A stretch of 64,000 bases of DNA from Thamnaconus septentrionalis (lineage: Eukaryota > Chordata > Actinopteri > Tetraodontiformes > Monacanthidae). A program made the position numbers and the translations under genes. The notes below the pieces were generated by a model. It did not search any database. It saw nothing but the letters and a program-made list of their open reading frames with translations, and was not told the DNA's origin. Shown here piece by piece: positions 23,101 to 35,500 of the stretch; the first letter of the stretch is position 1; the number at the start of each line of letters is the position of its first letter. The stretch is from NCBI GenBank assembly GCA_009823395.1, contig CM020507.1:1311001-1375000 (forward strand), written 5' to 3'.

Positions 23101-24577
23101 ATGGTGCCGCCTCGGCAGCGAGAGGGGGGTTGTGCCGGCTGTAATTGCACTGCGTAACTTTCAAGCGCGACCCGACACGGCTGTGTCGTCATTACATATA
23201 GGACGAACCACTTTATGGCAACGTCACACGTTTATTTAGAGGCAGTCTTACACACTACTATTACAAATACATAAGATTGTAAAATGACGGAATGGAACCC
23301 AATAATTAACCTTGATGAAAGACGAAGTAATAAAAGTGTTGAACGTTTGCTACGACGTTATTGTCGTAGCAAACTCGTAGCAAGCTCAGGTTACCTAGAG
23401 CTGCTTTATTTCTGAACTTACTAAAAGCTTTGAGAGCCGCCAGTGGTCCCTTCCGCTGTTGTCCTGGCAGATCACCTGTCGAGTCTTCAAAAACATCACA
23501 GCTGACATGTTCTCCATTGTTCTCCTGCCATATCTGACCAAGGCGTGCCAGCAGCTCACAGCGTTCCAGGTTCTTCTGCCTCAGGTACCTGTAGCTACAG
23601 CTTCTGATCAAGTCTGTCAGTGGTGGACTTTGCAGATAATCTTCTGTAGCTTTTGAACTCTCCTCTCTACATGGTGATATCAGTAAGAGTGAACGATTCA
23701 GAGAGTCTTCACTGAAGTACGTCAGGATTCTGAGGAGCCTCAGTTTGTGTTCCTCAGTGAAATCTTCAGGCTGGAGAACCAGCAGGAACACATGAGGTCC
23801 AGGATCTGAGAACCTCACACAGGTTTTCAAGTGTTCTCTGAGTTCATCTTCAGTGATGTTGGGATGAAGAAGATCTGGAGTGTTGATCACTACAAGTTCT
23901 TTGTTCTTCTTCACCGTCTCTCTCACACACCAGCCTGGTTCCTCCTCACTGTTCCACAAGTTCTCTCCAAGTATGAGGTTCCCCACAGAACTCCTGGCTG
24001 GCCAGTTGTTCCCCAGTAGAACAACCCTCAGCTCAGACACTGAAAATTAGGTTAATGTATCAATCAGTGAAATATGGTTATTGTAGTTATTATCTGTGAG
24101 TTATGACAACTAAATGGTTTAATTTCACTCACTGGTAGGTGGCAGTAACTCCTTACTGCGACTGCGCTTCAGGGGCCTCAGATCAGCTGTTAAAGTCAGA
24201 ACACACTGAACATCAGCATGAGGAGCTTTATGAAAGACAATCTGATGACCTAAGGTGACAATAACTGCACTGCCAAAAACAAACTAACCACAGTAAATAT
24301 TCAGCTCAGAATTATATAAATCATAATCAGCATCAAGTGAAATACTTCATTCATACAGCCCAGTGTGTGGCTGACGAGCTGCTGAGAGTTTTCAGTGTAA
24401 ACTCTGAGAGCATCAAGACAAGATGACTGTCTGGCTTCTCAGTCCAGGTCACTGCAGACTCATTCACCACTAGTCCACAATGTGGACCAGTTTATAAAAC
24501 CATTAGAAAACTGAAATGACATAAAAGCTGGACTTATTTTCCTGTGTTTAAAACTGACCTGGTGCTGCAGTCGCCAT
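17117..24577 (-). CDS. GIMAP8-like GTPase, four AIG1 domains plus coiled coil (copy B)
   Basis: Six coding exons: 24577-24559, 24186-24133, 24039-23422, 22963-22901, 21783-20608 and 19056-17117. They total 3,870 nt, 1,289 residues, exactly as in copy A and with the same phases. The P-loops behave alike. Domain 1 is degenerate (GNNWPARSS) and domain 2 lacks a P-loop. Domain 3 reads GRRGAEKT, so the Gly before the Lys has become Glu; copy A has GRRGAGKT. Domain 4 has an intact GKTGVGKS. The C-terminal 430 residues are coiled coil. Exon 2 is clearly more diverged (ADLRPLKRSRSKELLPPT) than the rest. A hAT element lies in the last intron without touching splice sites. The ATG exon has its acceptor at 24614/24615, and a likely 5' UTR exon ends at 25681. 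Domain 3 of this copy may bind nucleotide less well than that of copy A. Confidence 0.88.
19414..20437. mobile_element. Non-autonomous hAT transposon
   Basis: The element begins and ends with inverted TAGGGCTGCA termini and is flanked by a perfect 8-bp duplication, ATTGAAAC, at 19406-19413 and 20438-20445. The 8-bp target duplication and TAGGGCTGCA ends are hallmarks of hAT elements. At 1,024 bp with no transposase frame it is non-autonomous. It sits in the last GIMAP intron of unit B only, so it inserted after the duplication. Confidence 0.92.
22341..22366. repeat. (CA)n microsatellite in GIMAP-B intron
   Basis: Thirteen CA units, the counterpart of the longer tract at 4,733-4,766. Confidence 0.95.
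23018..23408. mobile_element. MITE with 19-bp terminal inverted repeats (copy B)
   Basis: Counterpart of the element at 5,399-5,793, four bases shorter overall. It keeps the same 19-bp ends and lies 13 nt inside the intron after GIMAP exon 3. Confidence 0.8.
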
Positions 24578-24764
24578 GATGTCAGTCTGCTGGAGACATT
24601 CAGGACAGCAGAGGCTGCAGGGAGGAAACACAGAAAGATTGATTCATTAGTTATTGTCAGACTTTGAACTGTTTACACCCACGGTGGCAGAAGTGGTTCT
24701 GAAGTCCATTTATTATTGTGGCTATCAAACTGTAGAGCCATATAACTTCATCTGATACTGTCAA

Positions 24765-24992
24765 TCATTTAATTGAGACCAGTTGTCTTCCTGGTTGCTC
24801 AGCCAAACTCCTGCAGTCTGAATTGGACATAAAGTTGATCCGACCAGATTGCATTGATTTACCGTCAACATATAAATTCTCTGTTGGCCTTTTTTCATAA
24901 ATGTCACAGTTGGATTTCTTTCCACACAATATTTGTTTCATTCTGTTTCTTCCTTCATATGCACTGCAGAATGAATCAAGAAACTCTTCCAT
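24765..24992 (-). other. Conserved open frame of unknown meaning (copy B)
   Basis: A 75-codon frame identical over its length to the downstream part of the unit A frame at 7,141. The sequence upstream of about 25,018 differs from unit A. No domain was recognised. Confidence 0.2.
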
Positions 24993-25193
24993 GGTTTCTT
25001 CTATTGTAACTCTGTTCCAGCCATCTCAGAGAATCTACTGGAGACTGAACTCATCTCTGCACAGGTGAGATTCAGTGTTTGAAAGCTCTGGACACAAACC
25101 TTGGAGGATATTCAGGTCACACTGGAATAGGTAACAGGTATGTATCTAATGTGCATCACATTAATGTCAGACATGTATTGTGTTTATGAAATT

Positions 25194-25460
25194 CATCCAT
25201 CCATTTTCAATACTCGCCTCCTCCTGCACCCAGTGACTGCTGGAGCCTCTGCCAGCAGTCACTGGGTGAAGGCAGGGTGACACCCTGGACCAGTGGCCAC
25301 TTCATCACAGGGCCACACAGAGACAAACAACCACTCACACTCACACACACCTACGGTCAATTCAGAGTCTCCAGTTCATCTCACATTTGTACTTCGACTC
25401 AATCCCACAACCTTCTTGCTGTGAGGCTGCAGCGCTAGCAACTGCACCACTGTGTCACCC
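25194..25460 (-). mobile_element. Diverged retrotransposon 3' fragment
   Basis: A worn copy of the repeat at 13,707, recognisable by the shared central GC-rich core and following CA-rich part. It is present only in unit B. No clear target duplication was found. Confidence 0.6.
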
Positions 25461-26123
25461 GTTATGAAATTTATAAAGTCCAACAGCTGGTTCTGCTCCG
25501 GTGATCTGCCTCTAGTCAGCGACGAGTAAAACTCTTCTTCGTTGGTTTGAATTCAGGCTGCAAAACACATCAGCCAACATGTTTTCTATGAATCCTCCCA
25601 GTGCAGCTTCACATCACAGCAGTTCACTACAGTTCCATCAACCATACATGAAATGAAATAAGAGAGAATTATGAACTTACTGCAGAGACGCTTCACAGCT
25701 GGAGAGTCAGACGACGTCCCTGCTACTGCTTTGATAGAAACACCTTCAGTGCTGCTGATGAACTGTGGTTGTTATTAGTTATTGTCAGACTTACAACTGT
25801 TTTACAACCCAAGACGGAAGGAGTGGTTCTTAAGTCCTTATTCGTTATTGACCTGTAGAGTCCTAGAACCTCTTCTGATACTCTGAGTTCAATCATTTAC
25901 CCGAGTCGTCTTCCTGGTTGCTCAGCTGAACTCCTGCAGTTGAAATGGACATAAGATTGATCAGATCAGCGCACAGATTTATTTTCATTGTATAGAATTT
26001 TGTTCTGCCTATTTTCAGAAATTTCACATTTAAATTTGCATGTACATTATATTAACTCATGATGTTTTGTGGCGTTGCTGATGAACTGCAGCAGGTCAAA
26101 GAGCATCAGAGTGTGGAGTCTAC

Positions 26124-26149
<26 letters not shown>
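26124..26149. repeat. (TC)n microsatellite
   Basis: A pure TC dinucleotide run. Confidence 0.95.
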
Positions 26150-26155
<6 letters not shown>

Positions 26156-26455
26156 ATTTGACAATCATTGACTCAGGATCAGGCGACATGGTGGTGCAGT
26201 GGTCTTTACACAGAGTCTGCATCTTGGCTGTTATCCAAGCCCTCTAGCTTTCTCCTTCAGTGAGGAAAACTGGAAACTCTAATCAAATCAAAAACAAAAT
26301 GCAAAATCAAATCAAAACACAAAATCTAAGAATAGCATTTGGTGTTTGTATTTTGAGTATATTGACGCAAATTGTATTCTGATATGTTTTTTTTAATATT
26401 TTCTGTAATGTGTCTTTGAGAACTTTGAAAAGCACTTTATACGTGAAATGTATTG

Positions 26456-26582
26456 TCATCATCTTTCATACCCGCTTCTTCCTGCGCTCAGGGTCTCGGG
26501 GGTCTGCTGGAGCCTCTCCCAGCTGTCTTAGGGTGAAGGCAGGGTGACACCCTGGACAAGTGGCCAGTTCATCGCAGGGCCA
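26456..26582 (-). mobile_element. Short retrotransposon 3' fragment
   Basis: About 127 bp matching the first part of the repeat at 13,707 and almost the same segment as the copy at 2,546. The target duplication is not clear. Confidence 0.6.
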
Positions 26583-28373
26583 AATTTTGTTGCCAAAATT
26601 ATTATTGAAAATTATAAGAAAATTTTTGCTACCTTTCTTACAGATAATATCAATTAAAAAAAACTGTATTTGTATTATTGTTTGTTCAAAGCTCCAAGGG
26701 CAAAGTGCTTTAAGGCGGATGGGACCCCTGGGTTTTACCTCGCAGAGACACAGTGCTGACTCAAACCAATGAGTTCTGGGAGCCAGTGTTACACATTACT
26801 GGCGAGAGTGAGAGAAGTGCCAGTGTCAGAAGTGAGAATGATAATCTCTGCTAGTACAATATTATATGTGATGGTAAAAAGTTAATTTTTAATTTGCAGT
26901 CCCACAGTAGGAGTTGACTAGAACTTACTTTGGCGGCAACACTGCAGAGGCTCGTTCGCTTTTTAAACTCAATGTTGGTAATGGCGGGAAATTAAATGAA
27001 TGGATTTTTTTATTGTAGAAAAAAAAAACTTGAATTGTTTTGTTTTCACTGTGTGTAATATGTCTGCTAACGTGCAACATGACGGTTAGTTTCGCTCCGT
27101 GTGATCAGTGGCATGTTCAGATGTCTTTCCTCTGTGTACCTGCTCAGTCTTTGAAACAAAATGGGGGAAACAAAGGGAAAACAAAGTAGATGAACTGATG
27201 AAATATCCAAATATCAAGTAGTTCAAAAGTAAATATAAACACACGTTATATGTGGGTACCAGGATATGCGGGCTTTGACTTGTGGGTCATTGTTTTATTT
27301 TTATTCAATCAGAAAGGAGACGTGGAATACTAAATCTGTCTGTTAGATACATAACGGTCAATTGTGTTCTTATATTTTGTGAAATTATTTCATATGAAAG
27401 TGTAAAATACGTTACAAAGTTACATATTCAAGTTCCTCATAAAGGCCATTCTTAATTTTAGAATGTTTTTCTTACTTTTCGTTGCTATTCAATAATTGAA
27501 CTACCAATGATGTCCTGTGGGGTGCTGCAGAACACCAGCACCCCACAGGACACCATGAACAGTGTGTTTGACTGGCAGGCAATCATATCATATTCTAGAT
27601 TATATTCAATATGATTAAACAACAGAGGTTTCTGCAGCCCCCACTTTGAAAACCACTTGCTTACCCAGCGGTTCCCGTCGTTCTAGATTCTGACATTTTA
27701 CTCAAATATTTTGAGAGTAAGTTGAAAAACTTTACGGTTATCTTCAGAACGAAAAAGAACTGAAACGACGTACTGAGAAATTCGTAGCCTTGCAGTCTAG
27801 TCAATGGCACGCTGATGAACGAAGTCCAGGGTTAATACTTAATGATGCACTGATTTGTACCGGCTAAACTGACTGACATTAATAACTTGTATAAATGATG
27901 CTGGGGTCAACTCTATCATCCTAACCTGAAACTTTTTTTCTTCAATTCTTATCTAAAAAACTTGTAGTGTTTACTGTACAAACATTCACACGGTATTGTA
28001 AATCTTTGATTCAAATACTACAATATCGTGGCCTTTTGTTGACATCCTGACAGCTGTTGAGTGAACGATGCGGTGGGTGCGGTTCCTGCAGCCCCTCCTC
28101 TGGCCCAGGCCATGGTTTCCCACCTGGTTTCTCTGAACCACCAGCACCGGGCGAAGGAATGAGACGCAGCCATGGACTCTTTCAGTTCACAGAAGCAGCC
28201 GCACAGCCACACTGAGCTTTTAATAACCAAAGAATGGCTCCACAGGCTTATTTTAAATCATTTGACAATATTTACAAATGTACACGACACGTTTAAAATG
28301 TTGATAAATTAATAGGCTTGGGGTTGAAGTGCATTGTGCTTGTGAGTTCCGTACAGTCTCAGGTTGACCTCAG

Positions 28374-30213
28374 CTAGTAGTACACGGCCATGAACGGTGT
28401 GTGTAGGAGCTGAACACCTTGGCAGGACGCTGCCGACTCGTCTCCAGAGCATCCCAGCAGCAGACCCAGGTCCCGACCCGGCGGAGGAGCACCAGGACCA
28501 CCACTGTCCAGCAGGGGCGCTACAGTCGCTTCCCCTCTCAGCGGATTCCTCCTGGAAGACGGCGCTACTTCCTGGATGCTCGCCGCGTGAGGAGCCGCCG
28601 CCTCCTCCTGCAGACTCTGGAGAAGGTCCAGCAGATCCACCCGCAGCTCCACTGTGCTGCCCGACGACCACGCGCTGTACCTGCGGGGGGGAAACCGTCG
28701 GGTTTAAGACGAGCGGACGCTTGGTTTTCCTGCGATTCGCGGCGAGAGGGGTTTACCTGGTAGGAAGGCCGCGCTTGGCGGCGGCAGAGAGGAGCGGCCT
28801 GATCGCCAGGCCGCGGGGGTTGGAGAGCTGGAGGTGAAGCTCCGCCCTCGTCACCGTCGTCAGCGACAAAATCTCCCTGGTGAGGAGAAACTCCATGGCC
28901 GTACCTGAGGGTTGGGGAGGGGAGGGGAGGCTCATTAATCCGCCAGCAGGACGTCCCGGCAGCTGCGGCAGCTCAGGCTCTTTAATATGCAGATGAGGCG
29001 GCGGCCTTAACAGATGCATTCATGAGGCCATTAACACAGCGAGTGGCGAGGACTCTGACAATCCTGCAGTGTCACTCATTCAGCCCAGGGTGTTATGGAA
29101 GTCAGATTAGTGCTGCAGGATATTCAACTGATAAGAAAATGAAATGAAATCTGACTGGATCTCACTTAAAGGCCCTTGTGTGCTATGTAGCAACACCTAG
29201 TGGTTCAGAAGGAGTTCTGCAAGCAAATATGTGTAGTTTTTAAATCACCCGGTCGCTGTAGTTTCTGCAAAGTGAGAGGCTCATTTTTTAGAAATGTTTC
29301 TCTCACGTCCTCCATCTCTGGTATTCAAAGTGTCTCTTCTTGTTCCAAAGTCAACTCATCTTTCTGAGACAATGTCGGGGTGAAAGCACCAAACCCCAAA
29401 CAGCTGCAGGCTAAAGGTGGCACAACATGGCCGTCCTCTGTTTCTATGTGAATGCAGAAGAAAACACAGCAGTTGTCTCTTTTCAGTGACTTCCCTTCAC
29501 CTATAAAATATAAATAATTCTGCGCAGATTTCTTTGATTCTTGATTCAATTTTCACGTCACTTGAACCTGGCAACAACAAAAAACAAAAAAAATCTCCCC
29601 AGTGGACCTTCAAGCATCTTTGGATCAGGGGTCTCCACTCACAAACTTCACATCTCACTCAGCATCCAGACGTGGAGATCAGCTGAGGACTGTAAACAAG
29701 CCTTGCACGATGTTTCCCACAGTGCATCCTGCCTGAGTGTTAACCAGCTCCTCTACGGTGCAGCAGCAGCAGCAGCAGCAGCAGCACCTGGTGCCGGTTC
29801 TACTCACCTCCTCTCAGGCGGCCCGGGATCCCCTTGACGCTGCTGCAGCCGGGCCGCTCCTGACAGCAGCGGTACACCCGGCGGACGAAGCTGAACAGCG
29901 CCTTCCCCGGGAAGAGCAGCACCCCGCGGGACGAGCGCGGCGCGAAGGGCCGCACGCGAGCTGCAGCGGCAGGGTGGCGTTGGCCTCCGGGGCCGGCGCG
30001 GGCTCGCGCCAGGGCGCCGACAGCTCCGCGCACCGCTGCACGGCGTCCGCGGTGGTGGTGGAGGTGGTGGAGGTCCGGCCGGGACTCGACGCTTCGCCCC
30101 GGGCGTCCACCGCGCGACCCAGTACTCCCGTGTCACACGTCAAGAGGAGGAGGAGGAGGAGGAGGAGGGGGGAACCCCACGCGGGCGGCCCACGCGGAGG
30201 CGGCTGGTTCCAT
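28374..30213 (-). CDS. Unassigned secreted protein resembling a TGF-beta-family prodomain, with frame breaks
   Basis: Three exons: 30213-29808, 28904-28757 and 28680-28374. Junctions are GT-AG with matching phases; the total is 861 nt (287 codons including stop). The ATG sits in an excellent Kozak context. The frame from the ATG meets a TGA at 30135-30133 after a CCT repeat. The adjacent frame through that repeat reads poly-Leu, like a signal-peptide core, and the original frame becomes plausible again after about 29,960. Two compensating one-base differences would restore one frame. Exons 2 and 3 are clean. LTTVTRAELHLQL, STVELRVDLLDLLQSL and TPFMAVYY at the C-terminus resemble successive blocks of a TGF-beta/inhibin prodomain. 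The protein stops where a mature ligand would begin, with 3'-UTR-like sequence after it. The family call is an inference; the locus could be a pseudogene or contain assembly errors in GC-rich sequence. Confidence 0.4.
29759..29787. repeat. (CAG)n trinucleotide repeat
   Basis: A short run of CAG units just past the donor of the first exon of the preceding gene, within its first intron. Confidence 0.9.
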
Positions 30214-30934
30214 GGCGGCGGTTCCGAGGCACCGGTTCTCGCGCTCCGGCTGAGTGGCTTCCTGGCGCTGCGGCTTCGCGGTGTCTCTCCGGCGGCGCCG
30301 CTGCGAGCCGCCCGCTATAAGCGCCGCTCACAGTGGGGGCCGCCGCCGCCACTTACAATACCAATGGGACCCCTCCCCCTTCCGCGCTGGCCACGCCCCT
30401 CCCATTGTGCGCGCCCTTAACGGGGCCATGTGACCCCCACCGCCACCGGCTGCTTTCTTCTCATGCGCGTGCATAATGAGGCCCCCCTGTGCGCGCGGGG
30501 GGCCGACTTTTTTTTTTTTTCTTTCTTTTCTCTCTCTCTTTTTTTTTTTTCTCCCACATTCAGCCGGCGGCTAACGAGGCTAATGACTCTAATGACTGTA
30601 ATGACTCCGCGGCGGGGCGCCGCGAGCCCGCAGGTACCCGCAGCCAGGTACCCGCACACACTGCAAGGCCACGGCGCGGCTGATGACGGCGCTGATAGCG
30701 GCGAAGGCAACGCTTCACCTCGTCGCTTGTTTTCCTTGGCAATTATGAAAAAGAGAAACACGGGCTGCGGGAACCAGCAGGGGGCAGAGCACCACCACCA
30801 CCACCACCCACCACCACCAATCACAACAAATGTGGCGTGCACGATCATTAGACTCTTAAAAACCTCTTCAATCTTAATAATGGGGGGGAAAAAAGGACTT
30901 AAAAAGGACTTAAAAGGACAAAACATGTTTCGTT

Positions 30935-30940
30935 TTTATT
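30935..30940 (-). terminator. Candidate poly(A) signal for hps4
   Basis: AATAAA on the minus strand about 670 nt past the hps4 stop. Other AT-rich signals nearby could serve instead. Confidence 0.4.
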
Positions 30941-31190
30941 ACAAATAAGTTGATTTATGATAAAAACATTTATAAATGATGTATTTTTTTTTAAAAAAAG
31001 AAGAAGAAGAAGAAGAAAACTCATGTTTTAAAAAAAAGATTCACAATTCATTGCTTTAATTTTACTTTTAAAATGAATAAATACAAAAGGAATCATGAAT
31101 TGAACTGATGGGTCTGATAAAAAAAAAAAAAAAAAGGTTCATGGTGCATGCAAAGGAAATGGTTGGTCCAGTTAGCTGCAGCTAAACAGG

Positions 31191-31414
31191 TGTGTGTGTG
31201 TGTGTGTGTGTGTGTTGTCACGTTGTCGTGACGTTGTCGTGATTTCTGAAGAGAGAAAAACCTCGTGTTGAATTTTTTTTTTGAAACGTCTGCGTGTCTC
31301 TGAGCTCCACCAGTGAAGTTCCACCTGGTGGGACTCAGGAGACTGGAGAGGAGATACACACACACACACACACACCCCCCGACAAATGACAGCGACACAC
31401 ACACACACACACAC
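31191..31414. repeat. TG/CA microsatellite cluster downstream of hps4
   Basis: Three dinucleotide tracts lie at about 31,191-31,214, 31,360-31,379 and 31,397-31,414, within the probable hps4 3' UTR. Confidence 0.9.
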
Positions 31415-31604
31415 ACGCAGATAAACTTACAAGGACGACCACCGGAGCAGCTGTCAACACCCAGCGTTCTTCTAAACGTTCCAAAAGTCCACGTTCACAG
31501 CGGCCGAGAAGCTCCAGAAGTTCTCCTCACCTTCTCCCGGTGGTTTTTTTCTACTCGGGCGTCTCCCAGCTGGATGAAGAAGGCGGCGGTGGTGCATCTG
31601 GTTC

Positions 31605-32468
31605 TCACAGCAGGTTGACTCCGTGCTTCAGCAGCCTGTGCCGGGCCTTGCTGGGCAGCGAGAAGGCGCTGTCCTGGTGGTTGGGGATGCCCGAGTTCCT
31701 CAGAGAGCCGCTGTGCTGCTGGAAGAAGGTCTCGTGGGCCAGGCTGCGGGTCCCGTACACGGCTGCCCCGGCACTCCTGCGACGTGACGGGGAGAAGCAG
31801 ACGGAGGAAGGAGATGAAGGAGAAGGAGAAGGTCCCCTGGTCAGCTCCGCCTTTCCCGGCTCTGTTTACCGCCAACGCAGCTCTGAACACACCGGCGCCA
31901 TCTGTGAGGAGGACCCTGCAGGGACGGGGCTATAAACCCAGCACGCTGACAGATCCCAGCCCCACCCCCGCCGCTGCAGGGGCCCTCCGAGAGGCCCCTC
32001 ACCCCCCCCCCCCACCCCACTGACCTGATAATAGCCTCCTGCAGAGTCTCAGTGGTGCAGAAATGCGAGTGGAGGAGCGACACGGCGCGGACAAAGGGCC
32101 GCTCCACCGCCCCCCCCGGCCAGGCAGACAGGTTGGCTGCAGACACACAACAATGAGACGCCTCAGACCCACAACCTGGACGTGTAGGTACACACATCTG
32201 TCCTGGCTAGGAGACGACTGCAGTTGATGACGTCACGCACGGCAACTCTGTTAAGACAAACTACACCGTGGTCGAACAAACAAATGAACGAGCGACAGAT
32301 GGATATGATGATTATATACAATATGATTACATTCTGATAGATATAATCATATCTATCTGTCTATCCGACCACAATGTAGTTTGTCCCAGTAGAGTTGCCG
32401 TAAGGACCGTGGACAGTTTGTATACCTACGCCAGCAGAGCTGCTGCTCGTTAGCCAATAGCTCATGTA

Positions 32469-32511
<43 letters not shown>

Positions 32512-35500
32512 GGGATGGTGGGAGGTCTCACTGGCCAGCGTGCTCTGGTTGCAGTCAAAGTGGGCGAAGCTGTAGGGCCCCTGGGCGGCCGGGCCCCCCG
32601 GGGAGACGGTCCTCAGGTGGGCCTCCAGGCCGTTGAGGGACGCCAGGCTGCTGTGATACTGGACGGCAGCAGGAGAAGAGACAGCAGGGAGCTGGGTGAG
32701 GTTCTGACACCGCTCTGGGTTCTGCGTAACTCCACACGCTGTTCTGACTCAAACTAGGGCCCCCGGGCCGTAGTTTGCCCACCCCTGGACCAGATGTTGT
32801 ACAGTGCTGGTGTTGGTGGAGCTCCTCACCACTTCCTCCATGGCGGCCGCGTCGCTCAGGAAGTGCGGCTCCACCAGCAGGGCCAGGACCAGGCCTTTGA
32901 CCCGGTGCAGGTACAGCGTCATGGGAACCAGCCGGTTCTCCTCGGACACTGGCGCGGGGGGGGCGCCTCCGCTCGCCTCCTCTGGAGCCGCCTGGTCATG
33001 TGACTCCTCCCCCTGCTGTTGGAGCTCAGTCGTAGCTGCGGCGGCTACAGCGGCGGCTACAGCGGCGGCTGCGGCGGCGCCGCCTCCATTCAGAACCGGG
33101 TCACCTTCGGCCTCGGCGTCGTCACTGTTGTGGTTCTGTTCGCCGGTGTTGCTGTGAAAACTGCGGTAGCGTGACTCCTCCTCCTCCTCCGCCGCCCCGC
33201 CCTCCTCCTCCTCAGCTTCCTGTCTGCCGTTGGGAAGAGGTCGGCGCGGTGGCGGCGAACTGCCGGCGCCCTGCGATGGAAGCGGGCTGACTGCCACAGA
33301 GCTCTCTGACGCCCTCTGCAGGCACCCAGGGGAACTCTGAGTGGAGACCTCCGACTCCGAGGACGACACGTCCGACAGCGTCCTGGAGAGGCGGGACTTC
33401 CTGGTAGGCGGTTCCTTTTGGGGAGGGAAATGAGAACTGGAGGGAAAGAAGAGAGACGTTGTTGAAAGACACCAGTCGGAATTGTTGCACAAATCTGCCG
33501 ATGAGCTGAATGAACTCACCTGATGTTTTTGGCAACGGGGGCCGACTGAAGATACTGCAGCTCCGACATGGTCAGGAAGACGGTGGTGGAGCTGACAGCG
33601 CCCCCGAAGGGACCGGAGGTACTCGCACCGTTGGTCTTGAGTGTCTAAATCAAAGAATCATGCGTCATTGCCTTAAACCATCACAGCAGGAGAGCTCTGT
33701 GTAAATACCTGAAGCAGCATCTCTATGCAATTTAAACACAGCGGTGCATGGACCCTCTTCTTATCAATTAACAATTACTATTAGAAATTCCCCAACTTCT
33801 CATCCTCTGCTAAAACTATGTTTTTGTTTGTACATTTCATACAAAATCTACTCCCAGATCCAGGCCAGAGGAGGGCGTGGCCAGAGGAGGGCGTGGCCCT
33901 GCAACAGTGTTGCTCTGTCTGACTGAAAGCTGCTGCTTCCTACCTTGGCGTACGATTGACTCTCATGAAGCATGACCTTCACGGTGACCTCCGGCAGCAT
34001 CTGCGTGCTGACCACTCTGTGGAGGGGGAAAAAAAAAAATTTTAAAAAATGAATGCACAAACTTGTCGCTCACGCCAACCAGCAGGGCAGAGGCGAGTTC
34101 AGCTCACCGCCCTCTGAAGAGGATACAGCCCGCCAACACTAGAGGGCAGCGCTGGCAGGCCTGGAGAATGAGGGCAGCTTTGAGCAGCAGCAGCGGGTCG
34201 ACCTGCGGGAGAGAGGAAGACGTTCAGACGTTCCTCTTTTTCTCTTTGCCAAAACACGTCGCAGGATGTTGAGACACAAGTCACTTCCTGCCCAGCCAAA
34301 CCAACCGCAGACGCAGACACGGAGACGTACGTTGGTGGCGTCGATGGTCCTCAAGCAGGTGAAGATGTGATGGAGCTCCGAGGAGCCCGGCTGAAGGTGC
34401 GACAGGTACTGAGCCCAGCGCGCCGCCAGCACCTCCTGGCTGCTGCTCTGCAGAGACAACAAGCGCGAGGGAAACATGAACTGATGGCGTGAGGGGCTGG
34501 AAAGGTGAAGGTCTGAGGTCGGGGATGCAGCAGGACTCACCTGGTAGGCCTGCCGCACCGAGCCGTTGTAGAAGCAGAAGAGGTTGATGAGCTGGTCCAG
34601 GAGCTGGCAGACGCTGGTGCTGGGGACGTCCACGGAGCAGCCCAGCGCCTGGCAGGAGAGACACACAGCTGGCAACCAGGACCGCGGCGCAGGCACTGGC
34701 TTAAAGCGGCCTTGCTCAACTGGTGGGTCGCGGCACCAGAGTGGGTCGCGGAGCTGTTTGGATTGGGTCGAGACTTTTTGCGGGCACTTTTATTTGATTC
34801 TGAAATATGATGCTGGGCATTTTATTGAATTGAATAATTTCAATAATTAATTTACAAGACATGCAAACTCTGCCTTCCAGTTAATGCCCTCTAGGAGGCG
34901 CTACAGGTCAAACGCCTCCAAAACAACTGGCTTGGAAAACAGTTTTATCCAAACTGCAATCATTGTGAACTCTGAACAGTGAAGGCGGTTAAGCATGACC
35001 TTTGTGTTTGTCTGGATGCATGTCTATGTGCTTATTAAAAAAGAATCAGAACCAGAACCAGAATCAGAAAGTGGGCCGGCGTTTTTATTTCTGCGGAATA
35101 AATTTAAGTTGCGGCTTCACGAACAGGAAAATAAACCTGTTAACCTGAGACTCCACCAGTTGAGAGCCACTGCTTTTAAACGGTCGCCGGCTCCACCGCC
35201 GCCGCCGCCACCACCTCACTCACCCAGAAGAAGTCGTCCTCCATGCGGATGGCGAACTTGTCTCGCCGCAGCCTCAGCAGGCGCACGGCAGAGGAGGACA
35301 GCTCGGAGACGCAGCGGCCCACGCCGGCCAGCTGGCCGCACAGCAGCTCCTGCCGGTCCAGAGGGGTCTGACGACACAGCGGCAGACATGTGACCAACGC
35401 ATGCTAGTGTTGCTAAGGCTAATTAATACCAGCCAGTGTTGTTGTTGTTGTTTTTTTTTTCAAATGTCAATGATTATTATTTATTTGTTTCGTATTTATA

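Larger units (their letters stand above)
16801..28010. repeat. Tandem duplication unit B
   Basis: Second copy of unit A. It aligns from its first base with base 1 of the window and runs to about 28,010. It is longer mainly because of the 1-kb hAT insertion at 19,414 and a short repeat near 25,194. All six GIMAP coding exons have exactly the same lengths as in unit A. Confidence 0.9.

Noticed and set aside
31093..31416. Frames reading alternating Cys/Val or His/Thr
   Set aside because: They are translations of TG/CA microsatellites here and elsewhere (48,121, 52,549, 58,508, 61,184).
34727..35100. Possible extra hps4 exon or LINE between exons 3 and 4
   Set aside because: Exons 3 and 4 join in phase and match the family without it, and the stretch has no sustained coding frame.
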